64,000 bases of DNA. Source: JBFLVU01 sp964589625. GTDB taxonomy: Bacteria; Acidobacteriota; UBA4820; DSQY01. The stretch is from NCBI GenBank assembly GCA_964589625.1, contig CAZPSH010000001.1:1-64000 (forward strand), read 5' to 3'. Below are positions 40,959-49,406 of this stretch, one piece after another. Under the pieces are notes generated by a model that was given only the letters and a program-made list of their open reading frames with translations, made no database searches and had not been told where the DNA came from. The first letter of the stretch is position 1. Each line of letters opens with the position of its first letter. The position numbers and the translations under genes are program-made.

Positions 40959-42719
40959 TCACTCGGACCACTCGATCCGGTTCTTTCCCGCCTGCTTGGC
41001 CCGGTAGAGAGCCTCGTCGAGCCGCCTGAGCAGCGTGGGAAGGTCCTGCTCCCCTTTCAGATCGTCCGAGTGGAGGATTCCCGTGGAGCAGCCGATGGTG
41101 AGCCCCTGGGCCTCCTCCCTCGGCAGAGCCTTTGATCCGATGAGGGATCGGAGTTTCTTGGCCTTTTCGAGGGCGGCGTCACGGCGGCAGCCGAGCAGGA
41201 GGAGAATGAATTCGTCGCCGCCGTAGCGGGCGGGAACGTCCTCGCGGCGGGTCTCCCGCCTGAGTAGATCGCCGATCCGGCGCAGGACCGTGTCGCCGCT
41301 CGCGTGTCCAAGGTGGTCGTTCACGGCCTTGAAATCGTCCAGGTCCACCATCATGAGGGCAAAGGGGGCCCGGTGGCGGGCCGAAAAGGAAAGTTCCTCC
41401 TGTAGCCGGTACAGGAAGTAGGACCGGTTGTATAGGCCCGTCAGCGGATCCTGGATGGCCTGAAGGTGGAGAAAGCAGTTCTCGAGCCCGACCACCAGGG
41501 ACTGCGCGCAAAGCTCGAGAAGTTCGCGCTTGTCGGACAGCGGAACGTCGGCTTGGTAGGAGTAGACCACGATTCCGCCGAAAGGCTCTCCCCCATGCAG
41601 GAGCGGTAACCCGAACACCGAAGGGGGAATGAGGAAGGGGGCCGTTTCCAGGGGCTGGAGAAACTCGAAGAGGCGCTCGCCCAGCCTTTTGCTCGGCTCG
41701 GAAAGAGGAAGCTGGTCGTACTGGAACCGCCGCTCCTCGGGGAGGTACGTCGACCGGCTCTTTTCCCCCTCCACCTGGACGAGGTAGATCGTCGTCGCGT
41801 ACCGCTGGTAGAAGATGACCCCGATGCCATCGGCCGGAAGGTGCCGCGCGAGGGACCGCGTGAAGGACTCGACCATCGGCATCAGGTCCAGGTCCGAGCT
41901 GGCGGCGGCGGAAACCCGGCTGAGGATGGTCAGGTCCGCGACCTTTCCCCTCAGGTCGCGCTGGGCCCGAGTAAGCGCCGAGAGGCCCATGGTGGCGGCG
42001 ACGATGAAAGAGGCGGTCAGGAGGAAGGCCGCCAGACCAACCTGGAGGGCCACGAGGCTCATGACGAAGCCGAGGGTAAGGATGGCGAAGGAATAGGGGA
42101 GGTCGTCCTTCAGCGCCTCCCGAAGGTAGCCGCGCAGGTCTCCCCGCTCCTCCAGTTCGACGGGCAGAAAGGCGAGATTGTTGACGAGGAAGTAGACCCC
42201 GAAGGCCGCGAAGCCCGCCACGAAATCACGTGCGGATCCCGTGAAGGGCCGATCGCCGGTAATGGCGTAGAAGCAGGCGAAGGAGGCCCCCAGCCGAAGG
42301 AGGCGATTGCCGGCCATGCTGGCGAACATCCGGTAGAGTTTGGGCGGCCTGAGAGCCCCGGTTCGGAACCTATGGAGGTAGTCGGCGAGCGTGGTGGCAA
42401 AGGCGAGGGCCATTCCGGAGAGGGGCGATACGAGAAAGAAGGCCGCTATGGCAAAAGAGATGTCGAAGGAGACGAAGAAGTTCCCCGTGTTCATGGCGAA
42501 CTTGTACCGGTCGGCCACGAGGGAGCCCGCGAGGAGGACGCCCACGAGAATCACCAGGCCAGCGCCGCCGAAGGGCTCCAGGGCGGGTATGGGAAGCGAC
42601 GTGGAACCCAGCGTGACGTCCCTTGTGGCGGGAAATAAGAGCAAAGCCGCCCACAGGAGGAGCCCGGCCGGAAGTTGAAGGACGTCCAATAGGGTGAGGA
42701 GCCGGCTCCTGCGGGCCAT
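40959..42719 (-). CDS. Membrane diguanylate cyclase with GAF domain
   Basis: 586 residues. About seven membrane segments fill residues 10-255 (a MASE-like sensor), followed by a GAF-type domain (about 270-410) and a GGDEF domain (about 425-586). The active-site motif is RYGGDEF, and RRED five residues before it is the RxxD inhibitory site, so product feedback by c-di-GMP is expected. It makes c-di-GMP from two GTP. The ATG lies 2 nt after the SpoIIE phosphatase stop, so the two are co-transcribed. No EAL or PilZ domain is encoded nearby. Confidence 0.95.
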   Translation of the reverse strand: MARRSRLLTLLDVLQLPAGLLLWAALLLFPATRDVTLGSTSLPIPALEPFGGAGLVILVGVLLAGSLVADRYKFAMNTGNFFVSFDISFAIAAFFLVSPLSGMALAFATTLADYLHRFRTGALRPPKLYRMFASMAGNRLLRLGASFACFYAITGDRPFTGSARDFVAGFAAFGVYFLVNNLAFLPVELEERGDLRGYLREALKDDLPYSFAILTLGFVMSLVALQVGLAAFLLTASFIVAATMGLSALTRAQRDLRGKVADLTILSRVSAAASSDLDLMPMVESFTRSLARHLPADGIGVIFYQRYATTIYLVQVEGEKSRSTYLPEERRFQYDQLPLSEPSKRLGERLFEFLQPLETAPFLIPPSVFGLPLLHGGEPFGGIVVYSYQADVPLSDKRELLELCAQSLVVGLENCFLHLQAIQDPLTGLYNRSYFLYRLQEELSFSARHRAPFALMMVDLDDFKAVNDHLGHASGDTVLRRIGDLLRRETRREDVPARYGGDEFILLLLGCRRDAALEKAKKLRSLIGSKALPREEAQGLTIGCSTGILHSDDLKGEQDLPTLLRRLDEALYRAKQAGKNRIEWSE

Positions 42720-42721
42720 GG

Positions 42722-43936
42722 TCAGTACTGCCGCTTGAGGAAGACCACGGTCCGGTCGTCCAGGTAGGCGCCCCCGGTGGAGAAGTTTGCCGCCTCCTCG
42801 AGGATCCGTTCCACCATCTCGCGGGAGGAAAGGCGGGGAAGATTTTCGCGGACGATCGCCTTTACCCGCTCCTCGCCGAACTGTTCCCCGTCCGGGCGCA
42901 TGGCCTCCGTTATGCCGTCGGTGTAAAAGAGGACGGCGTCTCCGGGGTCGATCTTGTAAAAGCCCCTGCGGTAGGTCGCGTCGGACGTGGGCCCGAGAAC
43001 CCTACCGCCCTCCTCGAGAGGATAGAAGCGGTCCTTCTTCAGGCGGTAGTAGAAGGGGGGATTGTGGCCCGCGTTCACGAAGATGAAGTGCCCCCCGGGT
43101 TCCAGTTCGCCGTAAAAGAGGGATACGTAGCGGGAAGTCAAACGGGACGAGTGGATGACCCGGTTCAACTTCTCGAAGACCTTGACCATCTTCTGGTCCT
43201 CGGAAATCCCCATCCGGAGGCCCATGACCACGTCCCGGGCCTGGAGGGCGGCGGGAAGACCGTGGCCCGTGGCATCCCCGACGGCGATTCCGAGGATCTT
43301 TGGGGAGATGTGGAGGAAGTCGTAGAGATCCCCCCCTACAAGTTCCGCCGGCTGGGAACGGCCGGCGATGTCGAAGCCCTCGAAGCGGACGTCCCCCTCG
43401 GGCAGGAGAGAAAGCTGAATCTCGCGGCTCTGGAGGATCACGCTCTCCAGCTTCTCCTGGGCAAGCTTGAAGTTGATCGCGTGCCGGATGCTCGAGAGGG
43501 CGAAGAGGACGTCGTCCACCTCCTCGCGCCGATGGGCCTCCACCGTGAAGGCGATGAGGTGTTTCTTCTCGGGTCCCACGGTGATGGCCGCGAACCTCTC
43601 GACGCCCAGGTCGCCCTCGATCTTGGGGTCCACTCCCTGGCTTCCGACCTCCATGTAGGCGATACCCTTGCGGAGCACGACCTGGATGGGGTCGTAGGCG
43701 ACGGGGATGGCGTATCCGATGGGCGCGGGGATGTCGGATCCGAACTTGGCGATCAGGCGATAGGCCTGGCACTCCTCGTCCAGCGCATAGAGACGCGCGC
43801 CTGTCAGTCCCAGGTCCACGGAGAAGTCGGCGAGAAGGCTCTCGATGAGCCGTCCGATGGTCCGGTTGAGACTCGGCTGACTCTCGATCCGCGAGAGCTG
43901 GAATTCCAGCTTCCGGAAGAGCTCGTGGTAGTTCAT
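42722..43936 (-). CDS. SpoIIE-type PP2C phosphatase with GAF-like sensor domain
   Basis: 404 residues, soluble. An N-terminal sensor domain resembling GAF (about 25-165) is joined through a coiled linker to a PP2C domain (about 195-404). Metal ligands: LVGGDLYDF, GDATGHG, YTDGITEA and LDDRTVVF. It would activate the STAS protein encoded downstream by dephosphorylation. The gene follows tRNA-Pro and a hairpin, and is co-transcribed with the GGDEF gene. A CCCGGGGAGG site precedes the ATG at 43936. Confidence 0.92.
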   Translation of the reverse strand: MNYHELFRKLEFQLSRIESQPSLNRTIGRLIESLLADFSVDLGLTGARLYALDEECQAYRLIAKFGSDIPAPIGYAIPVAYDPIQVVLRKGIAYMEVGSQGVDPKIEGDLGVERFAAITVGPEKKHLIAFTVEAHRREEVDDVLFALSSIRHAINFKLAQEKLESVILQSREIQLSLLPEGDVRFEGFDIAGRSQPAELVGGDLYDFLHISPKILGIAVGDATGHGLPAALQARDVVMGLRMGISEDQKMVKVFEKLNRVIHSSRLTSRYVSLFYGELEPGGHFIFVNAGHNPPFYYRLKKDRFYPLEEGGRVLGPTSDATYRRGFYKIDPGDAVLFYTDGITEAMRPDGEQFGEERVKAIVRENLPRLSSREMVERILEEAANFSTGGAYLDDRTVVFLKRQY

Positions 43937-43967
43937 CGCCGGTGTCGCCTCCCCGGGACGTCAAACC

Positions 43968-43997
43968 AAGAGACCCGGGCCGAGTCCCGGGTCTCTT
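43968..43997 (-). terminator. Hairpin between tRNA-Pro and the phosphatase operon
   Basis: AAGAGACCCGGG (43968-43979) and CCCGGGTCTCTT (43986-43997) form a perfect 12-bp stem with a 6-nt loop. On the minus strand it follows the tRNA 3' end by 15 nt. The downstream T-stretch is short (GGTTTGACG), so partial read-through into the phosphatase operon is possible. Confidence 0.65.
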
Positions 43998-44012
43998 CGG
44001 ATTCAGGAAAAA

Positions 44013-44089
44013 TGGTCGGGACGACTGGATTTGAACCAGCGACCCCTTGCACCCCAAGCAAGTGCGCTACCAGGCTGCGCCACGTCCCG
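44013..44089 (-). tRNA. tRNA-Pro, anticodon GGG
   Basis: 77 nt with encoded CCA. On the minus strand the acceptor CGGGACG (44089-44083) pairs with CGTCCCG near the 3' end, the T arm reads GCTGGTTCAAATCCAGT, and the anticodon stem CTTGC/GCAAG encloses TTGGGGT, giving anticodon GGG (proline). The D arm GCGCAGCCTGGTAGCGC is canonical. It has a good promoter 36 nt upstream. Confidence 0.97.
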
Positions 44090-44124
44090 ACCTTGGGGGC
44101 ACCAGAGTGCCCAGGGCATCGGGG

Positions 44125-44153
44125 AGTATGCCACAGCGCGCCCTACCTGTCAA
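44125..44153 (-). promoter_or_regulatory. Sigma70-like promoter of tRNA-Pro
   Basis: TTGACA (44153-44148), 17-nt spacer, CATACT (44130-44125), on the minus strand. The -35 lies inside the last codons of the MerR-type gene at 44143-44553, so the tRNA promoter overlaps the neighbouring gene. Confidence 0.8.
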
Positions 44154-44553
44154 AAGGAACGGGCCGATGGAGGAGGGCGGAGAGCCGCAGAAGGCCTTCC
44201 TTGAGCCGCCCCAGCCGGGCTCCCGGCTCCTGGGGCGCGGGGGGCAGGGAAGTCGCTGGCACGGAGGAGGAAAGGAACTCCCGCGCGCCCCGGATCGTGA
44301 ACTTGCGGTCGTACAGGAGGTTCTTGATTTGGAGCACCGTCTGGATGTCGCGCTTCTTGTACAGCCTGTGCCCGGATTGGGTCTTGTTGGGCGCCAGCTG
44401 GGGAAACTGCTTTTCCCAAAAACGAAGGACGTGGGACGGAACCTCGGTGATATCGCAGACCTCGCCGATCTTGTAATAGATCTTCTCGGGCATTCCCGCG
44501 GGGAGCGACGGCGAAGGTCCTGGGACGGATCCCTGGCTGGCAGGGTTCTTCAT
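44143..44553 (-). CDS. MerR-family transcriptional regulator
   Basis: 136 residues. After a Pro-rich start, a MerR helix-turn-helix spans about residues 24-90: KIYYKIGEVCDITEVPSHVL, then RFWEKQFPQL and SGHRLYKKRDI. It lacks the metal-binding Cys residues and long dimerisation helix of metal sensors, and belongs with the short MerR proteins commonly found after an IHF/HU gene. The ATG at 44553 overlaps the IHF-like stop (ATGA) and is preferred over a GTG at 44574. Target genes unknown. Confidence 0.9.
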   Translation of the reverse strand: MKNPASQGSVPGPSPSLPAGMPEKIYYKIGEVCDITEVPSHVLRFWEKQFPQLAPNKTQSGHRLYKKRDIQTVLQIKNLLYDRKFTIRGAREFLSSSVPATSLPPAPQEPGARLGRLKEGLLRLSALLHRPVPFDR

Positions 44554-44828
44554 GGCGCAATCTCGTTCAGCCACTGGCGGGATGGAACGAAGACGACGGT
44601 CCTCCGAGTGGGGATCTGCACCGGATTCCCCTTTCCGAGATCCCTCCCGGTGCGGGCCTTCCTCTCCACGACCTTGAAGGTTCCGAAGCCGGAAACGAGG
44701 AGCCGTCCCTCCCGGCAGAGACCCTCGGACATGAGGGTCAGGACCGACTCCACCACCTCCCGGGCTTCTTGGTATGTGATGCCCCCGTGTGCCTCGTGTA
44801 CTCGCTTGGCCAGTTCAGCGCGCGTCAT
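44550..44828 (-). CDS. IHF-alpha/HU-like DNA-binding protein
   Basis: 92 residues. MTRAELAKRVHEAHGGITYQ, VSGFGTFKVVERKARTGRD and NPVQIPTRRTVVFVPS follow the IHF/HU pattern, with the DNA-intercalating Pro in the arm. IHF-alpha next to a MerR gene repeats the arrangement seen for ihfA in many bacteria. The ATG at 44828 has AAGG 8 nt upstream; a TTG at 44843 is less likely. An AT-rich promoter lies just upstream. Confidence 0.92.
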   Translation of the reverse strand: MTRAELAKRVHEAHGGITYQEAREVVESVLTLMSEGLCREGRLLVSGFGTFKVVERKARTGRDLGKGNPVQIPTRRTVVFVPSRQWLNEIAP

Positions 44829-44849
44829 GCAATGCACCTTCAAGGATAG

Positions 44850-44878
44850 ATATTAAATCATAAAATGCTAGAAATCAA
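44850..44878 (-). promoter_or_regulatory. AT-rich sigma70-like promoter of the IHF/MerR operon
   Basis: On the minus strand TTGATT (44878-44873), 17-nt spacer, TAATAT (44855-44850), within the most AT-rich stretch of the window. Confidence 0.65.
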
Positions 44879-44971
44879 GAACCTTTTATTTGGTGACGGA
44901 ATTCCCGTCTGCCCGGGCGAAGCCGAGGTCAGGGGAGCGGCCGAAGCGGAGGGGGAAGACGGGCCGAGGCC

Positions 44972-45760
44972 CTACATGGGGACCGTGTGGTTGAGCGGCT
45001 GTTTGCCCTTGCCCAGCACGAAAGGATGTTGCGCGGCCTTGGCCACGTACTTCTTGGCCTTGTCCACCGCTTCCCCGACGACGGCGCCGCGTACCAGGAG
45101 TGCGGTGAACGCCGCGGCGAAGGTCGTGCCGATGCCGAGGGTGTTCCGGGTTGCGAGGCGGGGCGCGTCGAAGAGGTGGAAGGAATTGCCGTCATACCAT
45201 AGGTCCATGGCGCGGCCGGAATCGGGGGCGAAGGAGGTGAGCACCACGTGTCTCGGGCCCATGGCCCGGATCGCCCGGGCGGCCTCCTTCGCGGAGGTCG
45301 CGTCGGTAATACTCAAGCCGGTGAGCGCCTCGGCGTCTGCGGCGCTCGGGGTCACGGCGAAGGCGAGGGGAAGGAGCCTGTCCTTGAGGGAGGCGAGCCC
45401 CGCCTCGTCCAAGAGCGACTCGCCCGTGGAGGCTTTGAGGACGGGATCCACCACCAGCATGGACTGGAGGCCGAAGGCCTCGATGAGGCTCGCGAGGATC
45501 TGCACGATCGGCGCGTTGACGACCACGCCCACCTTTACGGCGTGGAGCGCGAGGTCAGAAGCCACCGCTTCGAGCTGCTGTCCGACCATCTCCATGGACA
45601 CCGGGAAGAGTCCTTGGATCCCCACCGTGTTCTGGGCTGCGATGGCCGTCGCCACCCCCGCGCCGTATACTCGGAAAGTCTGGAAGCACTTCAGGTCTGC
45701 GGCGAGGCCAGTGGCTCCGGACGCGTCAAAGCACGAGACGGCGAGAACGGTCTTGTTCAT
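44972..45760 (-). CDS. thiD: Hydroxymethylpyrimidine/phosphomethylpyrimidine kinase-like (ThiD family)
   Basis: 262 residues, ribokinase fold. ThiD phosphorylates HMP and HMP-P for thiamine synthesis. FDASGATGLAADLKCF near the N-terminus replaces the common SDPSGGAGIQADLKT, MLVVDPVLKASTGESLL is typical, and the C-terminal anion-hole segment reads LGIGTTFAAAF where most ThiD have GTGCTLSAA, so the usual Cys is absent. Together these changes make a related sugar or pyridoxal-type kinase possible. A thiE homologue lies 5.6 kb away on the other strand, which favours thiamine metabolism. Divergent from the kinase gene at 45970. Confidence 0.75.
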   Translation of the reverse strand: MNKTVLAVSCFDASGATGLAADLKCFQTFRVYGAGVATAIAAQNTVGIQGLFPVSMEMVGQQLEAVASDLALHAVKVGVVVNAPIVQILASLIEAFGLQSMLVVDPVLKASTGESLLDEAGLASLKDRLLPLAFAVTPSAADAEALTGLSITDATSAKEAARAIRAMGPRHVVLTSFAPDSGRAMDLWYDGNSFHLFDAPRLATRNTLGIGTTFAAAFTALLVRGAVVGEAVDKAKKYVAKAAQHPFVLGKGKQPLNHTVPM

Positions 45761-45969
45761 GGGCTCCGGCCCTCCGGATCTCCATTATAGGCGAGAGCGG
45801 TTCGCGCGCCGAGTCCCCCCGATCTCTTGGACCCGTTGTACACTTGGGCACGGTAGCGGCGGGAGCGGGAGCCGGGGAATGGCGCGGAAGTTGGTCGGCA
45901 TGCGCGCGTTCTGCGAAGCGGTACCCGTGAAGCGATTGGCGGATGGGCGCAAGCCCGCGGAGGTTCCCG

Positions 45970-47316
45970 ATGGCCGGTTTTCCTGAGGAGAACCGCCTCG
46001 TTTCGAGGCAATCCGCCCTCCGGAGGGAGGGTATCCTCGCCTCCGTGGTCTTCGCCGCCATGTTTCTAGCGGTGGTCGGGTTCGGAGCCACGATCATCAT
46101 CCGCGACCTGGGCAAGCGGGAGACCGCAAAGGTTCTGCAGGGGTACTCCGAGGAGCTGAGGGCGCTTATGGCCCGGATTCCAACCACGGAGGTCCAGAAG
46201 GGGTTCAAGGAACAGACCATCGTGACCACTCGGCTCAACGAGTTCGCGGCCGAAAAGAAGTTCTTCGAGTCGGTGGAACTCTACGATGAGAAGGGGGTCC
46301 TGGTCTTTCGGGACGACAGGCTCAAGGGTGGCCAGCTCCTGGGCGGGGATGTGGAGGCCCTTGGACTCAAGCCGGGACAGCAGAGGGTGGAAACGAAGAA
46401 CCGGATTCCTATCGAGGTCTCTGTTCCCATGGAGCCCGGGAAGATGGGCAGGGCCGTCCTGTCTGTGAGCGAGAGCGTAATGATCCGCCAAGCCGACGAG
46501 TTTCGGCGGGAACTGATCACCAAATTCCTCCTCCTCTTGGCCGTCATCCTCACCATGGTGGGCCTCGCCTACGTATACGTCTTGAGGGTGCTCAAGCTCA
46601 GCCGGCGGATGGAACAGGAGGTTCAGAACCAGCAGCGCCTCTCCTATCTGGGCCTCTTGAGCTCCGGCATCGCCCACGAGATCAAGAACCCCATCAATTC
46701 CATCCAGATGAATCTTCAAATGCTGGAGGAAGAGGTGGCGTCGGGCGCCTCCCAGGAAGACGTCCGGTCCTGGCTGGACCCCATCCGAAAGGAGATCCGC
46801 CGGCTCGAGCGCCTGGTCAACGACTTCCTTTTGTATGCGCGCCCCCTTTCGCCGACGATCGAGACCACCAGCCTCCAGCGGGTTCTGGAGGAGCTGAGGC
46901 GGCTCGTGCACGAAGAAGCGAAGGCCTCGGGGATCAGGCTTCGCGTGGAGGTCCCAGAGGACCTCCCCTCCCTGGAAACAGACGAAGGCCTCCTCCGCAC
47001 GGCTCTGCTGAACCTCGTTCTGAACGCCATCCAAGCCTCCCCGAATGGGGGCGAGGTGCGCATCACGGCGATCTCGGAGGGGGGTGGGGAAACGGCGGTG
47101 GAGGTGATAGACGAGGGTCCCGGGGTTCCCGAAGATCAGCGCGAGCGGGTTTTCGACATCTTCTTCACGACCCGCCAGGGTGGGACCGGCCTCGGACTCC
47201 CCATCGCGCGGCGGTTGGCGGAGACGCTGGGGGGACGGCTGTCCATCGTGGGCCCCCCCGAATCGGGCGCGAGGTTCAGACTGGTGCTCCCCGCGGAGGT
47301 CCCGTCCCGTGGATAG
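45970..47316 (+). CDS. Membrane sensor histidine kinase
   Basis: 448 residues. Two membrane segments (about 22-42 and 180-200) bracket a periplasmic sensor domain of about 135 residues; then HisKA with the phospho-acceptor in SGIAHEIKNPINSI and an ATPase domain with NLVLNAIQAS (N), VIDEGPGVPED (G1) and GGTGLGLPIARRLAE (G2). It would sense an envelope signal and phosphorylate an unlinked regulator; no response regulator is adjacent. The ATG at 45970 follows GGAGG. Its last 8 nt overlap ligA, so it is co-transcribed with a housekeeping gene. Confidence 0.93.
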   Translation: MAGFPEENRLVSRQSALRREGILASVVFAAMFLAVVGFGATIIIRDLGKRETAKVLQGYSEELRALMARIPTTEVQKGFKEQTIVTTRLNEFAAEKKFFESVELYDEKGVLVFRDDRLKGGQLLGGDVEALGLKPGQQRVETKNRIPIEVSVPMEPGKMGRAVLSVSESVMIRQADEFRRELITKFLLLLAVILTMVGLAYVYVLRVLKLSRRMEQEVQNQQRLSYLGLLSSGIAHEIKNPINSIQMNLQMLEEEVASGASQEDVRSWLDPIRKEIRRLERLVNDFLLYARPLSPTIETTSLQRVLEELRRLVHEEAKASGIRLRVEVPEDLPSLETDEGLLRTALLNLVLNAIQASPNGGEVRITAISEGGGETAVEVIDEGPGVPEDQRERVFDIFFTTRQGGTGLGLPIARRLAETLGGRLSIVGPPESGARFRLVLPAEVPSRG

Positions 47317-49342
47317 AAAAGAGGCCTGGACGAGGGCCCGGACTTTGCGAGGCGAGATCGAGCGCCACCGCCGGCTCTACTACGAAGCGGACGCTCCGGA
47401 GATCAGCGACGCGGAGTACGATAGGCTGGAGGAGGAACTCCGCCTCTTGGAGGCCGCCTTTCCGGAGATCCGCCTTCCGGAGAGCCCTACCCAGACAGTG
47501 GGTGGGAGGGCGGCCCGGGCCTTCGCTCCCGTCCGCCACCCCTCCGCCATGCTGAGCTTGGACAACACTTACGGTCGCGAGGACCTCCTGGAATGGAGCG
47601 GGAGGCTGGAGAGGATGCTGGGCCTGAGCGACCTTGATTTCGTCTGCGAGATCAAGCTCGACGGCCTTTCCGTGGCCCTCCATTACGAAGGGGGCAAGTT
47701 CGTCCGGGGCGCGACGCGGGGGGACGGGATCGTAGGGGAGGACGTTACGGAAAACCTTAGGACGATCCGCTCCCTGCCCGTTTCCCTTCGCGGTGCGCCC
47801 GACGGGCTCGTAGTCCGGGGGGAGGTATACCTGCCGGTCCGCGCCTTCGCGGAGATGAACATCCGGCGCGAAGAGGAGGGAGAGACCCCCTTTGCCAACC
47901 CCCGTAACGCGGCCGCGGGAAGTTTGAGGCAGACGGATCCCAAAGTCTCCGCCGAAAGGCCTCTTGCCCTCTTCTGCTACGAAATCCTCCGCTCCGATGG
48001 CCTCGTTCCCGGGTCCCAATGGGGGGTCTTGGAAGCGCTAGGGACTTGGGGCTTCCCCGTGGAGGGCAACGCGCGCCTTTGCAAAGGGATCGAAGAGGTC
48101 TTGGAGTATTGCGAAGCATGGACGCGGGATCGGCACCAACTGGATTACGACGCAGACGGGGTCGTGATCAAACTGAACGAGGGGCTCCTGAGGGAGCGGG
48201 CGGGAGTCACCGCCAAGTCGCCCCGCTGGGCCGTCGCCTTCAAATTCCCTCCCGAACAGGCCGAGACGCGCGTGGAAGACATTACGGTCCAAGTGGGCCG
48301 GACGGGTGCCCTGACCCCCGTGGCGAAGCTGCAGCCCGTGCGGATCGGCGGGGTCAAGGTGACGAGCGCCTCCCTGCACAACGAAGAGGACCTCCGAAAA
48401 AAGGACGTCCGAGTGGGAGACACGGTCCTGGTGGAGCGGGCCGGTGGGGTCATTCCCTACGTCGTGGGCGTGAGGACGGAAAAGAGGCCTCCCGGCGCGG
48501 AGCCCTTCCGGTTCCCCGAGGTCTGCCCCGATTGTTCGGGCCCCGTGCATCGGGCCGATGGCGAGGCCATTCTCCGGTGCGCGAACCGGTCCTGCAAGGC
48601 CCAGCTCAAGGAGGGGCTGAGGCACTTCGCCTCCCGCGACGCGATGGATGTGGCGGGGTTGGGCAGGGCCCTCGTGGACCAGCTCGTGGAGAGGGATGTC
48701 GTGAAATCGCTTCCCGACCTCTACGGTCTGGACGCGGCTTCGTTGGCCTCCCTTCCGAGGATGGCGGAAAAGTCCGCCTCCAACCTGTTGCGCCAGCTCG
48801 AGGCCAGCCGGGAGCGTCCCTACAGGAACGTCCTCTACGCCCTGGGGATCCGTCACGTAGGTCTGGAGACGGCCAAGGCCCTGGCCCGCGCCTTCCCGGA
48901 CGTGGACACCCTTATGGGGGCCCCGGAGGCAGACCTGCAGAAGGTCGAGGGCGTGGGCCCGAAGGTGGCGGGAGAGGTCGTGGCCTACTTTCAGGTCCCC
49001 GGCAACCGGGACATGGTGGAGCGCCTCCGGGCAGCGGGATTGAGGATGAGCGGCGAGGGTGCGTCCCCTAGGGAGGGCCCCCTGAAAGGGCTCACCCTCG
49101 TTTTGACAGGGACCTTGGAGTCCATGACGCGTTCGGAGGCAAAAGCAGCCCTCGAGGCTCTGGGCGCCTCCGTTTCGGGGTCGGTCAGCGCTCGGACGAC
49201 GGCTGTGATCGCGGGACCCGGCGCGGGTTCGAAGCTGAAAGAGGCGCGCCGGCTGGACCTCCCGGTACTCGACGAGGAGGGCCTGAATTCCCTCCTGTCC
49301 GGCCGGACGGACCTCCTTGACGGTTTCACGAAGAAAACCTGA
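47309..49342 (+). CDS. ligA: NAD-dependent DNA ligase
   Basis: 677 residues. It seals nicks in replication and repair using NAD. Parts in order: Ia domain (1-70; ERHRRLYYEADAPEISDAEYD), adenylation domain with Lys in CEIKLDGLSV, OB fold, a four-Cys zinc finger (CPDC and CANRSC in about 410-430), helix-hairpin-helix repeats and a BRCT domain (about 600-677). The GTG at 47309 is chosen because GGAGG lies 9 nt upstream and the family N-terminus starts there; it overlaps the kinase gene by 8 nt. Confidence 0.97.
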   Translation: MDRKEAWTRARTLRGEIERHRRLYYEADAPEISDAEYDRLEEELRLLEAAFPEIRLPESPTQTVGGRAARAFAPVRHPSAMLSLDNTYGREDLLEWSGRLERMLGLSDLDFVCEIKLDGLSVALHYEGGKFVRGATRGDGIVGEDVTENLRTIRSLPVSLRGAPDGLVVRGEVYLPVRAFAEMNIRREEEGETPFANPRNAAAGSLRQTDPKVSAERPLALFCYEILRSDGLVPGSQWGVLEALGTWGFPVEGNARLCKGIEEVLEYCEAWTRDRHQLDYDADGVVIKLNEGLLRERAGVTAKSPRWAVAFKFPPEQAETRVEDITVQVGRTGALTPVAKLQPVRIGGVKVTSASLHNEEDLRKKDVRVGDTVLVERAGGVIPYVVGVRTEKRPPGAEPFRFPEVCPDCSGPVHRADGEAILRCANRSCKAQLKEGLRHFASRDAMDVAGLGRALVDQLVERDVVKSLPDLYGLDAASLASLPRMAEKSASNLLRQLEASRERPYRNVLYALGIRHVGLETAKALARAFPDVDTLMGAPEADLQKVEGVGPKVAGEVVAYFQVPGNRDMVERLRAAGLRMSGEGASPREGPLKGLTLVLTGTLESMTRSEAKAALEALGASVSGSVSARTTAVIAGPGAGSKLKEARRLDLPVLDEEGLNSLLSGRTDLLDGFTKKT

Positions 49343-49406
49343 GGCCCCTCGCTTGACGCGGGTAAGGGGGGGCGTGGTACTAATGATGGCGCCGGAAGGG
49401 GTGGAC

